A stretch of DNA of 34,081 nucleotides from Deltaproteobacteria bacterium (GTDB lineage Bacteria > Desulfobacterota > GWC2-55-46 > UBA9637 > GWC2-42-11): positions 1-34,081 of the forward strand of contig JACRPW010000070.1 in the NCBI GenBank assembly GCA_016223005.1, in the 5' to 3' direction. The notes beneath the pieces are model-generated. The model made no database searches, was not told where the DNA came from, and saw only the letters and a list, made by a program, of their open reading frames with translations. Shown here piece by piece: positions 8,374 through 15,863 of this stretch; position 1 is the first letter of the stretch; the number at the start of each line of letters is the position of its first letter. The position numbers and the translations under genes are program-made.

Positions 8374-9138
8374 TTAATGACCGCAAATGGTATATTTGCT
8401 GGCAGTAAGCCCTTCTTTTAGAGCAAACTCAAAATCTGTCAATCTGCCGTTTATAAGTTTGACATCCATCGTCTCTCCAAATCTTTTAAGAATAGACTCA
8501 ATAACACTATCTGCATCAACATCAATATAAGAATTTATACCATCTATCATAGAAGCATCTGTTGTATCAAAAATAGACATCTGTAAATCCTTGTTCACAT
8601 CCATAATAATTGACCCATGCTGAAGAAAGGCATTTTTCAAACGTTTTTGCGCGCTTCCTATAATCTTCCTGCCGTTTATCGTTATCTCATATCTTGAAAC
8701 AAAATCAAAACACGACTCTTTCGTCTTACCCTTTGATGCAAACCTTTTATCCCTTGCATCCATTATGCAGGCATCAAGACCCAAATCCATAAGTGCATCA
8801 ACAATACACCTGCTGACAACCTTATATGCGCCAATAATCCCCTTTTCAAGAAGCTCAGCATCATTTGTTACAACGGAGTAGGTCAGTTCCACATCGTGAA
8901 GAACAGCCCTTCCTCCTGTAACCCTCCTGACAATCGGGATATTAAGGGCAGAACATCTCTTAAAACATGCTTCTGATTTTTGGAAAAAGCCTATGGACAA
9001 TGTAGTTCTGTCCCACTTATAAAATCTTATAGTTGACGGCGATTCACCTTTTTCACATGCAGTAAGCATTGCCTCATCAACCGCCATATTCTCATAACCG
9101 CTGAGAGGACCATCTATTATCAGCCGCCATTCCTTCAT
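8374..9138 (-). CDS. Lipoate/octanoate protein ligase family (LipM-like octanoyltransferase)
   Basis: A cytoplasmic protein of 254 residues of the biotin/lipoate ligase fold that attaches octanoate or lipoate to lysines of lipoyl-dependent complexes. Visible motifs: RRVTGGRAVLHDVELTYS at about 70-88 and GRKIIGSAQKRLKNAFLQHGSI at about 155-176, the catalytic-lysine region. A cysteine in KESCFDF just before that block matches the position of the acyl-thioester cysteine of LipM, favouring an octanoyltransferase over an ATP-dependent LplA; this is a judgement from family memory. It lies 12 bp after accC and 14 bp before pilB, so it is probably co-transcribed with the biotin carboxylase genes. Confidence 0.82.
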   Translation of the reverse strand: MKEWRLIIDGPLSGYENMAVDEAMLTACEKGESPSTIRFYKWDRTTLSIGFFQKSEACFKRCSALNIPIVRRVTGGRAVLHDVELTYSVVTNDAELLEKGIIGAYKVVSRCIVDALMDLGLDACIMDARDKRFASKGKTKESCFDFVSRYEITINGRKIIGSAQKRLKNAFLQHGSIIMDVNKDLQMSIFDTTDASMIDGINSYIDVDADSVIESILKRFGETMDVKLINGRLTDFEFALKEGLTASKYTICGH

Positions 9139-9150
9139 ATCTTACAGGTT

Positions 9151-10488
9151 TTAAGATGAATATTTACCCAAAAAGTTTATATCAACATTGCCTTCAATGA
9201 AATCGTGGTCATTCATTATCTTTTTATGGAGTGGTATATTTGTTTTAACACCCTCCACAATAAACTCTCCAAGCGCCCTGTTCATACGGCTTACTGCCTC
9301 ATGCCTTGTATCAGCATATACAATGAGTTTCGCAATAAGGGAATCATAATGAGGCGGGATAGTATAGTCACAGTAGAGTGCAGAATCTATCCTTACACCA
9401 AGCCCCCCCGGAAAGTTCAGCCTTACAACCCTGCCGGGTGAAGGTGCAAATGTATCAGGGTCCTCTGCATTTATCCTGCATTCTATTGAATGCCCCTTAA
9501 ATCGTATATGCTTTTGTTTGAACCTCAGTCTTTCACCAGCAGCAATCCTTATCTGCTCCTTTATTATATCCACACCTGTAACCATCTCTGTAACAGGATG
9601 CTCAACCTGAACCCTTGTATTCATCTCCATAAAATAAAAATATTTATTCTTGTCCAGAAGAAATTCTATTGTGCCGACACTGTTATAACTGATTGACTTT
9701 ACAATCTTGATTGATGCATCCCCCATTGCACTTCTGATTTTTTCGTTCAGGGCAGGTGAAGGTGATTCCTCAACTATCTTTTGATGTCTCCTCTGGATAG
9801 AGCAGTCCCTTTCTCCAAGATGCACTACATTGCCGTAATTATCTGCCATAATCTGTATCTCTACATGGCGCGGAGACTCACAGTATTTTTCAATATAAAC
9901 ACTGCCGTCCCCAAATGCAGCAAGCGCCTCGCTGTGTGCGGTATGAAAGGCATTGCCAATACTTGCCTGACTATGAACCAGTTTCATACCCCTGCCGCCG
10001 CCGCCTGCTGCTGCCTTTATTATCACAGGGAAACCTATTTTTTTTGCGACTTCCATAGCAACTTTTTCATCTTTTACCGCAGTCTTGCTCCATGGAAGGA
10101 CAGGCACCTTGATTTTCTCCATCTGGGTCTTTGCAAGGATCTTATTGCCCATAAGACGCATTGTGTTTGAACTCGGGCCTATAAATTTTATCCCGCAATT
10201 TTCGCATACCTCTGCAAATTCAGCATTTTCTGCAAGAAAACCATAACCCGGATGGATTGCATCAGCATCAGCAACCTCTGCAGCGCTCAATATGGAAGAT
10301 ATATTCAGATAACTATCTTTGCCTTTAGCCGGACCGATACAGATAGCCTCATCAGCAAGCCTTACATGAAGGGAGTTCTCATCCGCTGTAGAATATACGG
10401 CAACAGTCGGCACCCCCAATTCTTTACAAGCCCTTATAATCCTTACTGCGATTTCTCCACGATTTGCTATAAGTATTTTATGAAACAT
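9151..10488 (-). CDS. accC: Biotin carboxylase subunit of acetyl-CoA carboxylase
   Basis: ATP-dependent carboxylation of biotin carried on AccB, the first half of malonyl-CoA synthesis. It has 445 residues, the normal size. The N-terminal domain begins [20 protein letters not shown]; the ATP-grasp glycine loop [10 protein letters not shown] lies at about 163-172; [31 protein letters not shown] (active-site Arg and Glu) and the C-terminal domain with ECRINAEDP follow. It could also serve a biotin-dependent decarboxylase, but pairing with accB supports AccC. The gap to accB is filled by a heptamer array that can form a hairpin and may alter AccB:AccC stoichiometry. Confidence 0.95.
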   Translation of the reverse strand: MFHKILIANRGEIAVRIIRACKELGVPTVAVYSTADENSLHVRLADEAICIGPAKGKDSYLNISSILSAAEVADADAIHPGYGFLAENAEFAEVCENCGIKFIGPSSNTMRLMGNKILAKTQMEKIKVPVLPWSKTAVKDEKVAMEVAKKIGFPVIIKAAAGGGGRGMKLVHSQASIGNAFHTAHSEALAAFGDGSVYIEKYCESPRHVEIQIMADNYGNVVHLGERDCSIQRRHQKIVEESPSPALNEKIRSAMGDASIKIVKSISYNSVGTIEFLLDKNKYFYFMEMNTRVQVEHPVTEMVTGVDIIKEQIRIAAGERLRFKQKHIRFKGHSIECRINAEDPDTFAPSPGRVVRLNFPGGLGVRIDSALYCDYTIPPHYDSLIAKLIVYADTRHEAVSRMNRALGEFIVEGVKTNIPLHKKIMNDHDFIEGNVDINFLGKYSS

Positions 10489-10498
10489 AATATTAAAT

Positions 10499-10577
10499 AC
10501 AGGTTATAGGCAAGAGGCAATTGGCGATAGGTAAAAACCCATAGCCTATTGCCCATAACCTATAGCCTGTCTCCTAT
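10499..10577. repeat. Heptamer array, inverted pair (type A) between accB and accC
   Basis: Units of the AGGCAAT/ATAGGCA type (10499-10531), the spacer AAAAACCC, then complementary units CATAGCC, TATTGCC, CATAACC, TATAGCC and TGTCTCC to 10574. By eye about 18 of 25 arm positions pair. It supplies the accB stop (TAG, 10576-10574). The core AAAAACCCATAGCC matches the array at 71-150. Confidence 0.9.
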
Positions 10578-11029
10578 ACTGTCTCTATAATAAAAAGCGG
10601 CTCACCATATTCAACAGGATGCCCGTTTTCAACCAATATTGAAATTATCCTTCCGTCATATTCAGATTCAATCTCATTCATCAGTTTCATTGCCTCTATT
10701 ATGCACAAAACCTGACCCTTTTTAACATTACTATCCACTTCAACAAATGACTGGGCATCCGGGGATGGTGAACGATAAAATGTCCCAACCATGGGTGATG
10801 TAATGGTTTTGTGCCTTTCTTCCTTCAAAGGTATCTTGTTTTCAGGTTCTTTTTCTTTGTCTAAAGACATGACTGGCAACGGTGGAGAAGGCACAGGAGA
10901 CTGAACAGCACCTGTTGACTGACAACCTCTTTTTATCCTCACCTTGCCGTCACTACCTTCCAACTCAAATTCAACTATATCAGTATCTTTTATAAACCTA
11001 TAAATATCTTTTATCTTTTTTAAATCCAT
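10574..11029 (-). CDS. accB: Biotin carboxyl carrier protein of acetyl-CoA carboxylase
   Basis: Carries biotin between AccC and the carboxyltransferase. It has 151 residues. The N-terminal domain (MDLKKIKDIYRFIKDTDIVEFELE) is followed by a Pro/Ser linker at about 43-60 and a biotinyl domain with the attachment motif EAMKLMNE, Lys115, and a typical thumb segment (YRSPSPDAQSFVEV). A GGAGGG ribosome-binding site precedes the ATG. The last codon and the TAG stop fall in the heptamer array that separates accB from accC. Upstream, in place of the elongation factor P gene often found between pepP and accB in related gene orders, there is only another heptamer array. Confidence 0.94.
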   Translation of the reverse strand: MDLKKIKDIYRFIKDTDIVEFELEGSDGKVRIKRGCQSTGAVQSPVPSPPLPVMSLDKEKEPENKIPLKEERHKTITSPMVGTFYRSPSPDAQSFVEVDSNVKKGQVLCIIEAMKLMNEIESEYDGRIISILVENGHPVEYGEPLFIIETV

Positions 11030-11050
11030 AATTGCCCTCCCATGAATTTT

Positions 11051-11110
11051 CAGTGAGCTGTGAGCCGTTTACCGTGAGCAGTTAGCAGTAAATACCGCTT
11101 ACCGCTTACT
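11051..11110. repeat. Heptamer array between pepP and accB (GTGAGCT/CCGCTTA type)
   Basis: Reading the plus strand from 11053 gives GTGAGCT, GTGAGCC, GTTTACC, GTGAGCA, GTTAGCA, GTAAATA, CCGCTTA, CCGCTTA. The first five units and the last two are of opposite polarity (GTTAGCA-like and CCGCTTA-like), so a partial hairpin is possible. The TAG stop of pepP (11111-11109) is at its edge. The unit sequence differs from every other array in the window; the 7-bp step is the same. Confidence 0.85.
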
Positions 11111-12188
11111 ATAACACCGTCATCTCCTTTGAGACCTTTGTCAAGACATCACAACCATCTCTTGTAACCATAACCATATCTTCTATCCTTACACCGCCAA
11201 AATCAGGCACATATATCCCCGGCTCTATTGTAAACACCATATTTTCTTCAAGCAGGGTATCATCAAAAGAAGATATGGAAGGCATCTCGTGGACACAAAG
11301 TCCAATACCGTGCCCTGTTCCATGCCCAAAATATCTGCCGTATCCCGCACCTTTTATAACACGCCTTGCAGTGCTGTCTATAACCGACGCCTTAACCCAT
11401 GGTTTCACAGCATCAATCGCTGCATCATGGGCATCTCTTACAATAGTATATATTTCTTTCTGCCGCCTTGTTGGTTTCCCAATAAAAAATGTGCATGTCT
11501 CGTCAGAACTGTATCCTTCATATACCGCACCTGAATCAACAATTACCATCTCACCGCTTTTAATTTTTTTTCGTGACGCCCTCCCGTGCGGAAGCGCAGC
11601 CCTATGACCTGATGCAACTATTATATCAAAGGATGTCTTCTCTGCACCGCATCTCCTCATGCCGTATTCCATTTTAAATGCCACATCTTTTTCAACAGCG
11701 CCATCTTTAATGCGCATCTTTGCTATATCAAAACCCTTTGTCCCAATCTTTACAGCCTCTTTAATCAGCGATATTTCGCCTTCATCTTTTTTGCTCCTTA
11801 ATGCACTTATATTATCTGATAATGAAATAAATTTTTTCCCTGAAACAAGACTTTTAAGTTTTCTATAATAATCGTGCGTAACCTCTTTGCCCTCAAAACC
11901 TATCCTTTTTGCCTTTAACCTCATTAGAAGGGAAGAAACCCAATCCACCTGTCTTTTATACCCTTTAATCCGAAATCCTTTAACCTCATTATGTGCCTGT
12001 GAAATATATCTTAAGTCTGTCAAAAAATATGCGGTGTGCAGTGTAATAACAAGCACAGAACTGCTTCCTGTAAAACCAGTCAGATACCTTATATTGGGGA
12101 CGCTTGTGATAATGACTGCATCAACCCCACATGCTGGCATTTTTGACCTAAGATTTTTTAGCCTTAATTCGTTTGAAGGATATCCCAT
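11109..12188 (-). CDS. pepP: Xaa-Pro aminopeptidase, M24 family
   Basis: Cytosolic dinuclear-metal peptidase that removes N-terminal residues preceding proline. It has 359 residues. A creatinase-type N-terminal domain (ITSVPNIRYLTGFTGSSSVLVI) is followed by the pita-bread catalytic domain. Metal ligands are visible as the two Asp in VDSGAVYEGYSSDETCTF, His in GHGTGHGIGLCVHE, Glu in FTIEPGIYV and Glu in GVRIEDMV. The gene overlaps the end of aroB by 25 bp. Its stop is provided by the adjacent heptamer array. Gene order aroB-pepP-accB-accC is common in Desulfobacterota and Firmicutes. Confidence 0.92.
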   Translation of the reverse strand: MGYPSNELRLKNLRSKMPACGVDAVIITSVPNIRYLTGFTGSSSVLVITLHTAYFLTDLRYISQAHNEVKGFRIKGYKRQVDWVSSLLMRLKAKRIGFEGKEVTHDYYRKLKSLVSGKKFISLSDNISALRSKKDEGEISLIKEAVKIGTKGFDIAKMRIKDGAVEKDVAFKMEYGMRRCGAEKTSFDIIVASGHRAALPHGRASRKKIKSGEMVIVDSGAVYEGYSSDETCTFFIGKPTRRQKEIYTIVRDAHDAAIDAVKPWVKASVIDSTARRVIKGAGYGRYFGHGTGHGIGLCVHEMPSISSFDDTLLEENMVFTIEPGIYVPDFGGVRIEDMVMVTRDGCDVLTKVSKEMTVL

Positions 12189-13252
12189 AAATCCTTTGAA
12201 AAATCTTTTTTCGCAGTCTCATGGATTATAACATCACCTATGTCCCTCACCAGAACAAACCGCAACTTCTCTTCAATCACCTTTTTGTCCATTTCCATTG
12301 CCTTGATAAATTTATCTATATCTATTTCAGGCGGCGATAATGCAGGCAGTCCAAATGCCTCTATAACCGCCCTTATCCGTTTATAGACATCATATTTGCA
12401 GACACCCATCTTGTATGAAAGCCCTGCTGCCATAACCATACCTATTGCAACTGCCTCACCATGTCTGAACTCCTTATAATGTGTAAGAGACTCTATTGCA
12501 TGTCCAAATGTGTGTCCGTAGTTCAGTATTGCCCGCAGCCCTTTTTCTGTCTCATCCTTTTCAACTATATCTGCCTTTATTTCACATGTCCTTCTGATTG
12601 CATAATCTATACCTTTACCAAGTTTTAAAATATCTGCAGAATTTTTCTCTAAAAATGCAAACAGTTTTTTATCCCTTATTACTCCATATTTTATAACCTC
12701 TGCCAAACCTGCTTGGATTTCTCGCTGCGGCAGTGTCTTTAAAACATCACTGTCAATCAGGACAAGTTTTGGCTGATAAAATGCGCCGATAAGATTTTTG
12801 CCCATTGAGTGATTTACACCTGTCTTGCCGCCAATAGAACTATCCACCTGTGCAAGAAGGGTTGTTGGAGCCTGCACAAAAGGGACACCCCTTAAATATG
12901 TTGCGGAAACAAAGCCCGCAATATCGCCAATAACCCCGCCGCCCAATGCAATTATAGGAGAGGTTCGTTCCATCTTATGAGAAATAAGATTATCATAAAT
13001 AAATGAAACGGTCTTCAGATTTTTATGCTCCTCACCATCAGGGATCTCAATAACACTTGAAATAAAACCTGTCTTCTTTAAATTCAATACAACATTTTTA
13101 CCATACAATTTGTTTACAACAGGATTAGTTATAATACTGACCTTGTCCATTAGCCCTGCCTTGTGCATGAAGGTTCCAATATTATCCCGTCCCCCTATGG
13201 AAAAATATATCGGATAACTCCTGTCGCCAAGATTTACGGTTATTGGGTTCAT
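12164..13252 (-). CDS. aroB: 3-dehydroquinate synthase
   Basis: Second step of the shikimate pathway: converts DAHP to 3-dehydroquinate, using NAD and a divalent metal. It has 362 residues. Typical blocks are IPDGEEHKN, LGGGVIGDIAGFVSATYLRG, QAPTTLLAQVDSSIGGKTGVNH and the metal-binding NYGHTFGHAIE, plus HGEAVAIGM. The ATG at 13252 lies right behind a heptamer array and has no clear purine-rich ribosome-binding site other than array sequence. It overlaps pepP by 25 bp. AroK and AroC are encoded just upstream, so three enzymes of the pathway are grouped. Confidence 0.95.
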   Translation of the reverse strand: MNPITVNLGDRSYPIYFSIGGRDNIGTFMHKAGLMDKVSIITNPVVNKLYGKNVVLNLKKTGFISSVIEIPDGEEHKNLKTVSFIYDNLISHKMERTSPIIALGGGVIGDIAGFVSATYLRGVPFVQAPTTLLAQVDSSIGGKTGVNHSMGKNLIGAFYQPKLVLIDSDVLKTLPQREIQAGLAEVIKYGVIRDKKLFAFLEKNSADILKLGKGIDYAIRRTCEIKADIVEKDETEKGLRAILNYGHTFGHAIESLTHYKEFRHGEAVAIGMVMAAGLSYKMGVCKYDVYKRIRAVIEAFGLPALSPPEIDIDKFIKAMEMDKKVIEEKLRFVLVRDIGDVIIHETAKKDFSKDLWDILQTN

Positions 13253-13254
13253 AT

Positions 13255-13322
13255 TAGGTTTCAGGTTTCAGGTTCTAGGTTCTAGGTTTTACTAACACCT
13301 GACACCTACACTACCTGATACC
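13255..13322. repeat. Heptamer array, inverted pair (type B, CAGGTTT/ACACCTG) between aroK and aroB
   Basis: On the plus strand, units TAGGTTT, CAGGTTT, CAGGTTC, TAGGTTC and TAGGTTT are followed by a short spacer and complementary ACCTGAC, ACCTACA, CTACCTG, ATACCTA units. The arms can pair through the repeated AGGT/ACCT cores. The aroK stop (TAG, 13313-13311) is inside the right arm and the aroB start is 2 bp from the left arm. Confidence 0.88.
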
Positions 13323-13817
13323 TATCTTTCTTTTTATCTCTTCCACAATCTCTTTTACTGTTTTGTTAGTTGTATCTATGCACATATCTGCCTTTGCATA
13401 AAAAGGTTTTCTGTATTCAAGCAGTTCCACAGCAGCCTTTTGTCTGTCAGGCAAGTTTAGTAGTGGTCTGTCATTATTTCTGTCAACCCTTGACATGATT
13501 GTATCTATAGACGCATTTAGACACACAACAAAACCAGATGTCTTCATAACGCTCAAATTTTCCTCATCCACAATTGCCCCTCCGCCTGTGGCGATTACCT
13601 GATTTTCCTTTTGAAGCACATCCTTAATAACCTTTTTTTCAACAGACCTGAAATATGCCTCTCCTAATCTTTTAAAGATTTCGGAAATGCTTAAGCCTGT
13701 TTCCTTTTCTATTAAATCGTCAGTATCAACAAATCTATAGTTTAATTCATTTGCAAGATGTCTTCCTACAGATGACTTGCCAGTCCCCATAAAACCAGTA
13801 AGGATAATATTTTTCAT
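13311..13817 (-). CDS. aroK: Shikimate kinase
   Basis: Phosphorylates shikimate with ATP in the cytosol. It has about 168 residues, the family size. The P-loop GFMGTGKSS is at residues 8-16, the shikimate-binding aspartate region is FVDTDDLIEKETG, then ATGGGAIV and the lid RNNDRPLL. The ATG at 13817 gives MKNIILTGFMG, the normal family N-terminus; a GTG at 13829 within the repeat would add four array-encoded residues (MLGF). Both ends of this gene abut heptamer arrays: the start follows GCTAGGTTTC and the stop TAG lies within the next array. Confidence 0.94.
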   Translation of the reverse strand: MKNIILTGFMGTGKSSVGRHLANELNYRFVDTDDLIEKETGLSISEIFKRLGEAYFRSVEKKVIKDVLQKENQVIATGGGAIVDEENLSVMKTSGFVVCLNASIDTIMSRVDRNNDRPLLNLPDRQKAAVELLEYRKPFYAKADMCIDTTNKTVKEIVEEIKRKIGIR

Positions 13818-13846
13818 GAAACCTAGCACCTGACACCTAATAGGTT
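13818..13846. repeat. Short heptamer array (type B) between aroC and aroK
   Basis: On the minus strand the units AGAACCT, ATTAGGTGTC, AGGTGCT and AGGTTTC fill the entire gap between the two genes, including the last two aroC codons and its TAG stop (13839-13837). One ACCT unit facing three AGGT units could form a small hairpin. It is apparently a shorter or decayed relative of the array at 13255-13322. Confidence 0.78.
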
Positions 13847-15075
13847 CTCAAATACTCCAGATACCCTTTATAATTTCTCATTACCTCTGTGATTGAATCT
13901 CCGCCAAATTTTTCTAAAAATACATTTGCAATCTCAAAAGCAGTAACTGCCTCACCGATTACAGACGCAGCAGGGACAGCACATATATCAGACCTCTCCA
14001 CACTTGCCTCAAATGGTTTCTTTGTTTTTATATCAACTGATTTTAGCGGCTTATAAAGTGTAGGTATAGGCTTCATTACAGCACGCAAGATTATGGCTTC
14101 ACCATTACTCATTCCGCCCTCTATTCCGCCAGCATTGTTGGTCTTTCTAAAAAATCTCGGATTAATCGGCCAAAATTCACCCTCTTGCCTCTTGCCCCTT
14201 GCCCCTTGCCCCTTATAGTATATCTCATCATGCACCTCTGAACCAAACCTTTGCGCAGCATCAAAACCAATACAAATCTCAACACCTTTAATAGCCTGAA
14301 TGCTCATTAGTGCAAAGGCAAGCCTTGCATCAAGTTTTCTGTCCCATTGGACATGGCTCCCCAATCCAGGCGGAACACCAGTAACAACAACCTCAAATAC
14401 ACCGCCAACACTGTCCCAGTTTTTTCTGGCACTATCTATTGCCTTTCTCATTTTCTCTGAAGTCTTTTTATCAGGACAGCGAACATCAGAGGCCTCTGCA
14501 TGTTCAAAAATAGGTTCTAGGTTCCAGATTTCAGGTTTTAGTTTTTTTCTGACACCTGACACCTGACACCTGACACCTGCTATTCCGACCACCCAACTCA
14601 TAATCTTTATTCCAACCTCTCCCAAAAACCTTTTGCATACAGCGCCCGCTGCAACCCTTGCTGCTGTCTCTCTTGCACTGGAACGTTCAAGTATATTTCT
14701 TATATCCTCATGCTCATATTTCAATGCACCTGCCAAATCCGCATGTCCAGGTCTTGGTCTTGTTATTATCTGTTCACTCTCCGCCCTCCGCCCTCCGCCC
14801 TCCGCTCTCATCACATCCTTCCAGTTCTCCCAGTCCTTATTCTCAATCAACATAGCAATCGGAGAGCCTATCGTCCTGCCAAATCTTACACCTGATATAA
14901 TTTCAACTGCATCTTTCTCTATTGCCATCCTCCCACCCCGTCCATAACCAATCTGCCGCCTTGCCAATTCCCTATTTATATCACTATCTGTAAGCAGAAG
15001 ATTAGAAGGCATGCCCTCAAGGACAGCAACCAATGCCTTGCCATGCGATTCTCCTGCTGTAAGGTATCTGAGCAT
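13837..15075 (-). CDS. aroC: Chorismate synthase with three repeat-encoded insertions
   Basis: Converts EPSP to chorismate using reduced FMN. It has 412 residues, longer than the usual 350-390. Conserved blocks are intact: [17 protein letters not shown] at the start, [58 protein letters not shown] and [14 protein letters not shown]. The extra length is explained by three in-frame heptamer arrays, encoding [13 protein letters not shown] (14775-14809), [10 protein letters not shown]...NLEPI (14511-14579) and [13 protein letters not shown] (14181-14215). All lie between conserved blocks, so the enzyme is probably active. The start has GGGGGT upstream. The stop is in yet another array. Confidence 0.95.
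   Translation of the reverse strand: MLRYLTAGESHGKALVAVLEGMPSNLLLTDSDINRELARRQIGYGRGGRMAIEKDAVEIISGVRFGRTIGSPIAMLIENKDWENWKDVMRAEGGGRRAESEQIITRPRPGHADLAGALKYEHEDIRNILERSSARETAARVAAGAVCKRFLGEVGIKIMSWVVGIAGVRCQVSGVRKKLKPEIWNLEPIFEHAEASDVRCPDKKTSEKMRKAIDSARKNWDSVGGVFEVVVTGVPPGLGSHVQWDRKLDARLAFALMSIQAIKGVEICIGFDAAQRFGSEVHDEIYYKGQGARGKRQEGEFWPINPRFFRKTNNAGGIEGGMSNGEAIILRAVMKPIPTLYKPLKSVDIKTKKPFEASVERSDICAVPAASVIGEAVTAFEIANVFLEKFGGDSITEVMRNYKGYLEYLRTY
14181..14215. repeat. Heptamer array inside aroC (CCCCTTG)
   Basis: Five units on the plus strand: CCTCTTG, CCTCTTG, CCCCTTG, CCCCTTG, CCCCTTA. Translated on the minus strand it gives [12 protein letters not shown] between the conserved HDEIYY and [10 protein letters not shown] blocks of chorismate synthase. 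Confidence 0.92.
14511..14579. repeat. Heptamer inverted-pair array inside aroC (type B)
   Basis: Left arm TAGGTTC, TAGGTTC, CAGATTT, CAGGTTT; T-rich spacer; right arm of four CTGACAC units plus CTG. Three units of 7 bp equal seven codons, so the perfect part encodes a seven-residue period (GVRCQVS, then GVR). It is the same family as the array at 13255-13322, but here it is translated. Confidence 0.92.
14775..14809. repeat. Heptamer array inside aroC (CGCCCTC)
   Basis: Five units on the plus strand: CACTCTC, CGCCCTC, CGCCCTC, CGCCCTC, CGCTCTC. The minus-strand translation is [14 protein letters not shown], between the conserved KDWENWKDV and [11 protein letters not shown] blocks. It is much more GC-rich than the surrounding DNA. 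Confidence 0.92.
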
Positions 15076-15102
15076 GTAACCCCCGTAAGAAAATCTGCTA
15101 AT

Positions 15103-15504
15103 TTATTTAAGAAAGTCCACAAGCAACATCTTAACAAAATTCCTTATCTGTGATGCAGCATTATACGCCTTTTCCCCTTCATCCATTGTATAATGGGTAG
15201 GCCAATGAACCGGATATCTGGTATCTATATAAAACCTGTTCAACAATTTGCAATCTTCTCTTATATTTTCAAGTGACGGCTCTCTATCTCTACAAATTTC
15301 AAAAAGATGGAAAAGATTATGTATCTTTTTAAATTCTAATTCAAAGGCAACAATAAACGTCTTAAGATACTTTTCTGCTGCCTGATGGAAATGAAAACAT
15401 ATAGGAGCAAGAAAATTTCCTCTTTCTTTAAGGTTCACCTCTGCAAATTTAAAATCTTCATCAGCCTTATCAATCAACTCACGGATGATGACTGGGTTAA
15501 CCAT
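15103..15504 (-). CDS. HEPN domain protein (putative toxin of a HEPN-MNT pair)
   Basis: A 133-residue helical protein with a HEPN fold. CFHFHQAAEKYLKTFIV at about 37-53 is the typical second-helix signature. The expected catalytic RX4-6H motif is not canonical: the matching place reads DTRYPVHWPTHY, with only three residues to the first His and seven to the second. RNase activity is therefore uncertain. It overlaps the MNT gene by 8 bp (ATGGTTAA), the usual arrangement of these pairs. By family knowledge such HEPN proteins are RNases inhibited by MNT-catalysed nucleotidylation. The pair sits between pilQ and aroC, two genes often adjacent in related gene orders, which suggests insertion. Confidence 0.85.
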   Translation of the reverse strand: MVNPVIIRELIDKADEDFKFAEVNLKERGNFLAPICFHFHQAAEKYLKTFIVAFELEFKKIHNLFHLFEICRDREPSLENIREDCKLLNRFYIDTRYPVHWPTHYTMDEGEKAYNAASQIRNFVKMLLVDFLK

Positions 15505-15811
15505 ACAAGACCTTACCTTCCTTGAAAATAACCTTTATAAAAGGGTCACCCATCTTGATGCGGTTTTCTATTTCATCAGGTCTATAGACAAGAAAATCTG
15601 CAGCAACCTTTGTTGTAATCAGATTATCAATCTCTCTCATCCTGTCAATGCCATAATAAGGGGTATCCTTTTTTACAATTAAAAAATCCAAATCGCTGTC
15701 AGGGGTAAATTCTCCCCTTGCCGCACTACCAAACAGTATAATCTTTTCAGGCTTATATTTTTCAATTATCTGAAAAGTTAATTCTTTTATCTCTTTTTGT
15801 ATATCAATCAT
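15497..15811 (-). CDS. MNT-domain nucleotidyltransferase (putative antitoxin)
   Basis: A minimal nucleotidyltransferase of about 104 residues. The signature IILFGSAARGEFTPDSDLDFLIV provides the GSxARG loop (28-33) and the metal-binding Asp40/Asp42. By family knowledge it would AMPylate and neutralise the HEPN partner. The ATG at 15811 gives the usual short helix before the signature; an ATG at 15847 would add twelve residues (MGLIQQTRLVIN) without family support. It is transcribed before the HEPN gene and lies 50 bp after pilQ, on the same strand, so it may ride on the pil transcript. Confidence 0.88.
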   Translation of the reverse strand: MIDIQKEIKELTFQIIEKYKPEKIILFGSAARGEFTPDSDLDFLIVKKDTPYYGIDRMREIDNLITTKVAADFLVYRPDEIENRIKMGDPFIKVIFKEGKVLYG

Positions 15812-15863
15812 ATTTATTACCAAGCGGGTTTGCTGAATCAAACCCATACAAATCTTGCAGATC

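Noticed and set aside
13818-13829. GTG start for aroK at 13829
   Set aside because: It is repeat sequence; the ATG at 13817 gives the conserved family N-terminus.
14181-14815. Shadow reading frames on the plus strand across the aroC repeats
   Set aside because: Their low-complexity Ser/Pro/Leu/His composition is the complement of the heptamer arrays; the minus-strand frame encodes clear chorismate synthase.
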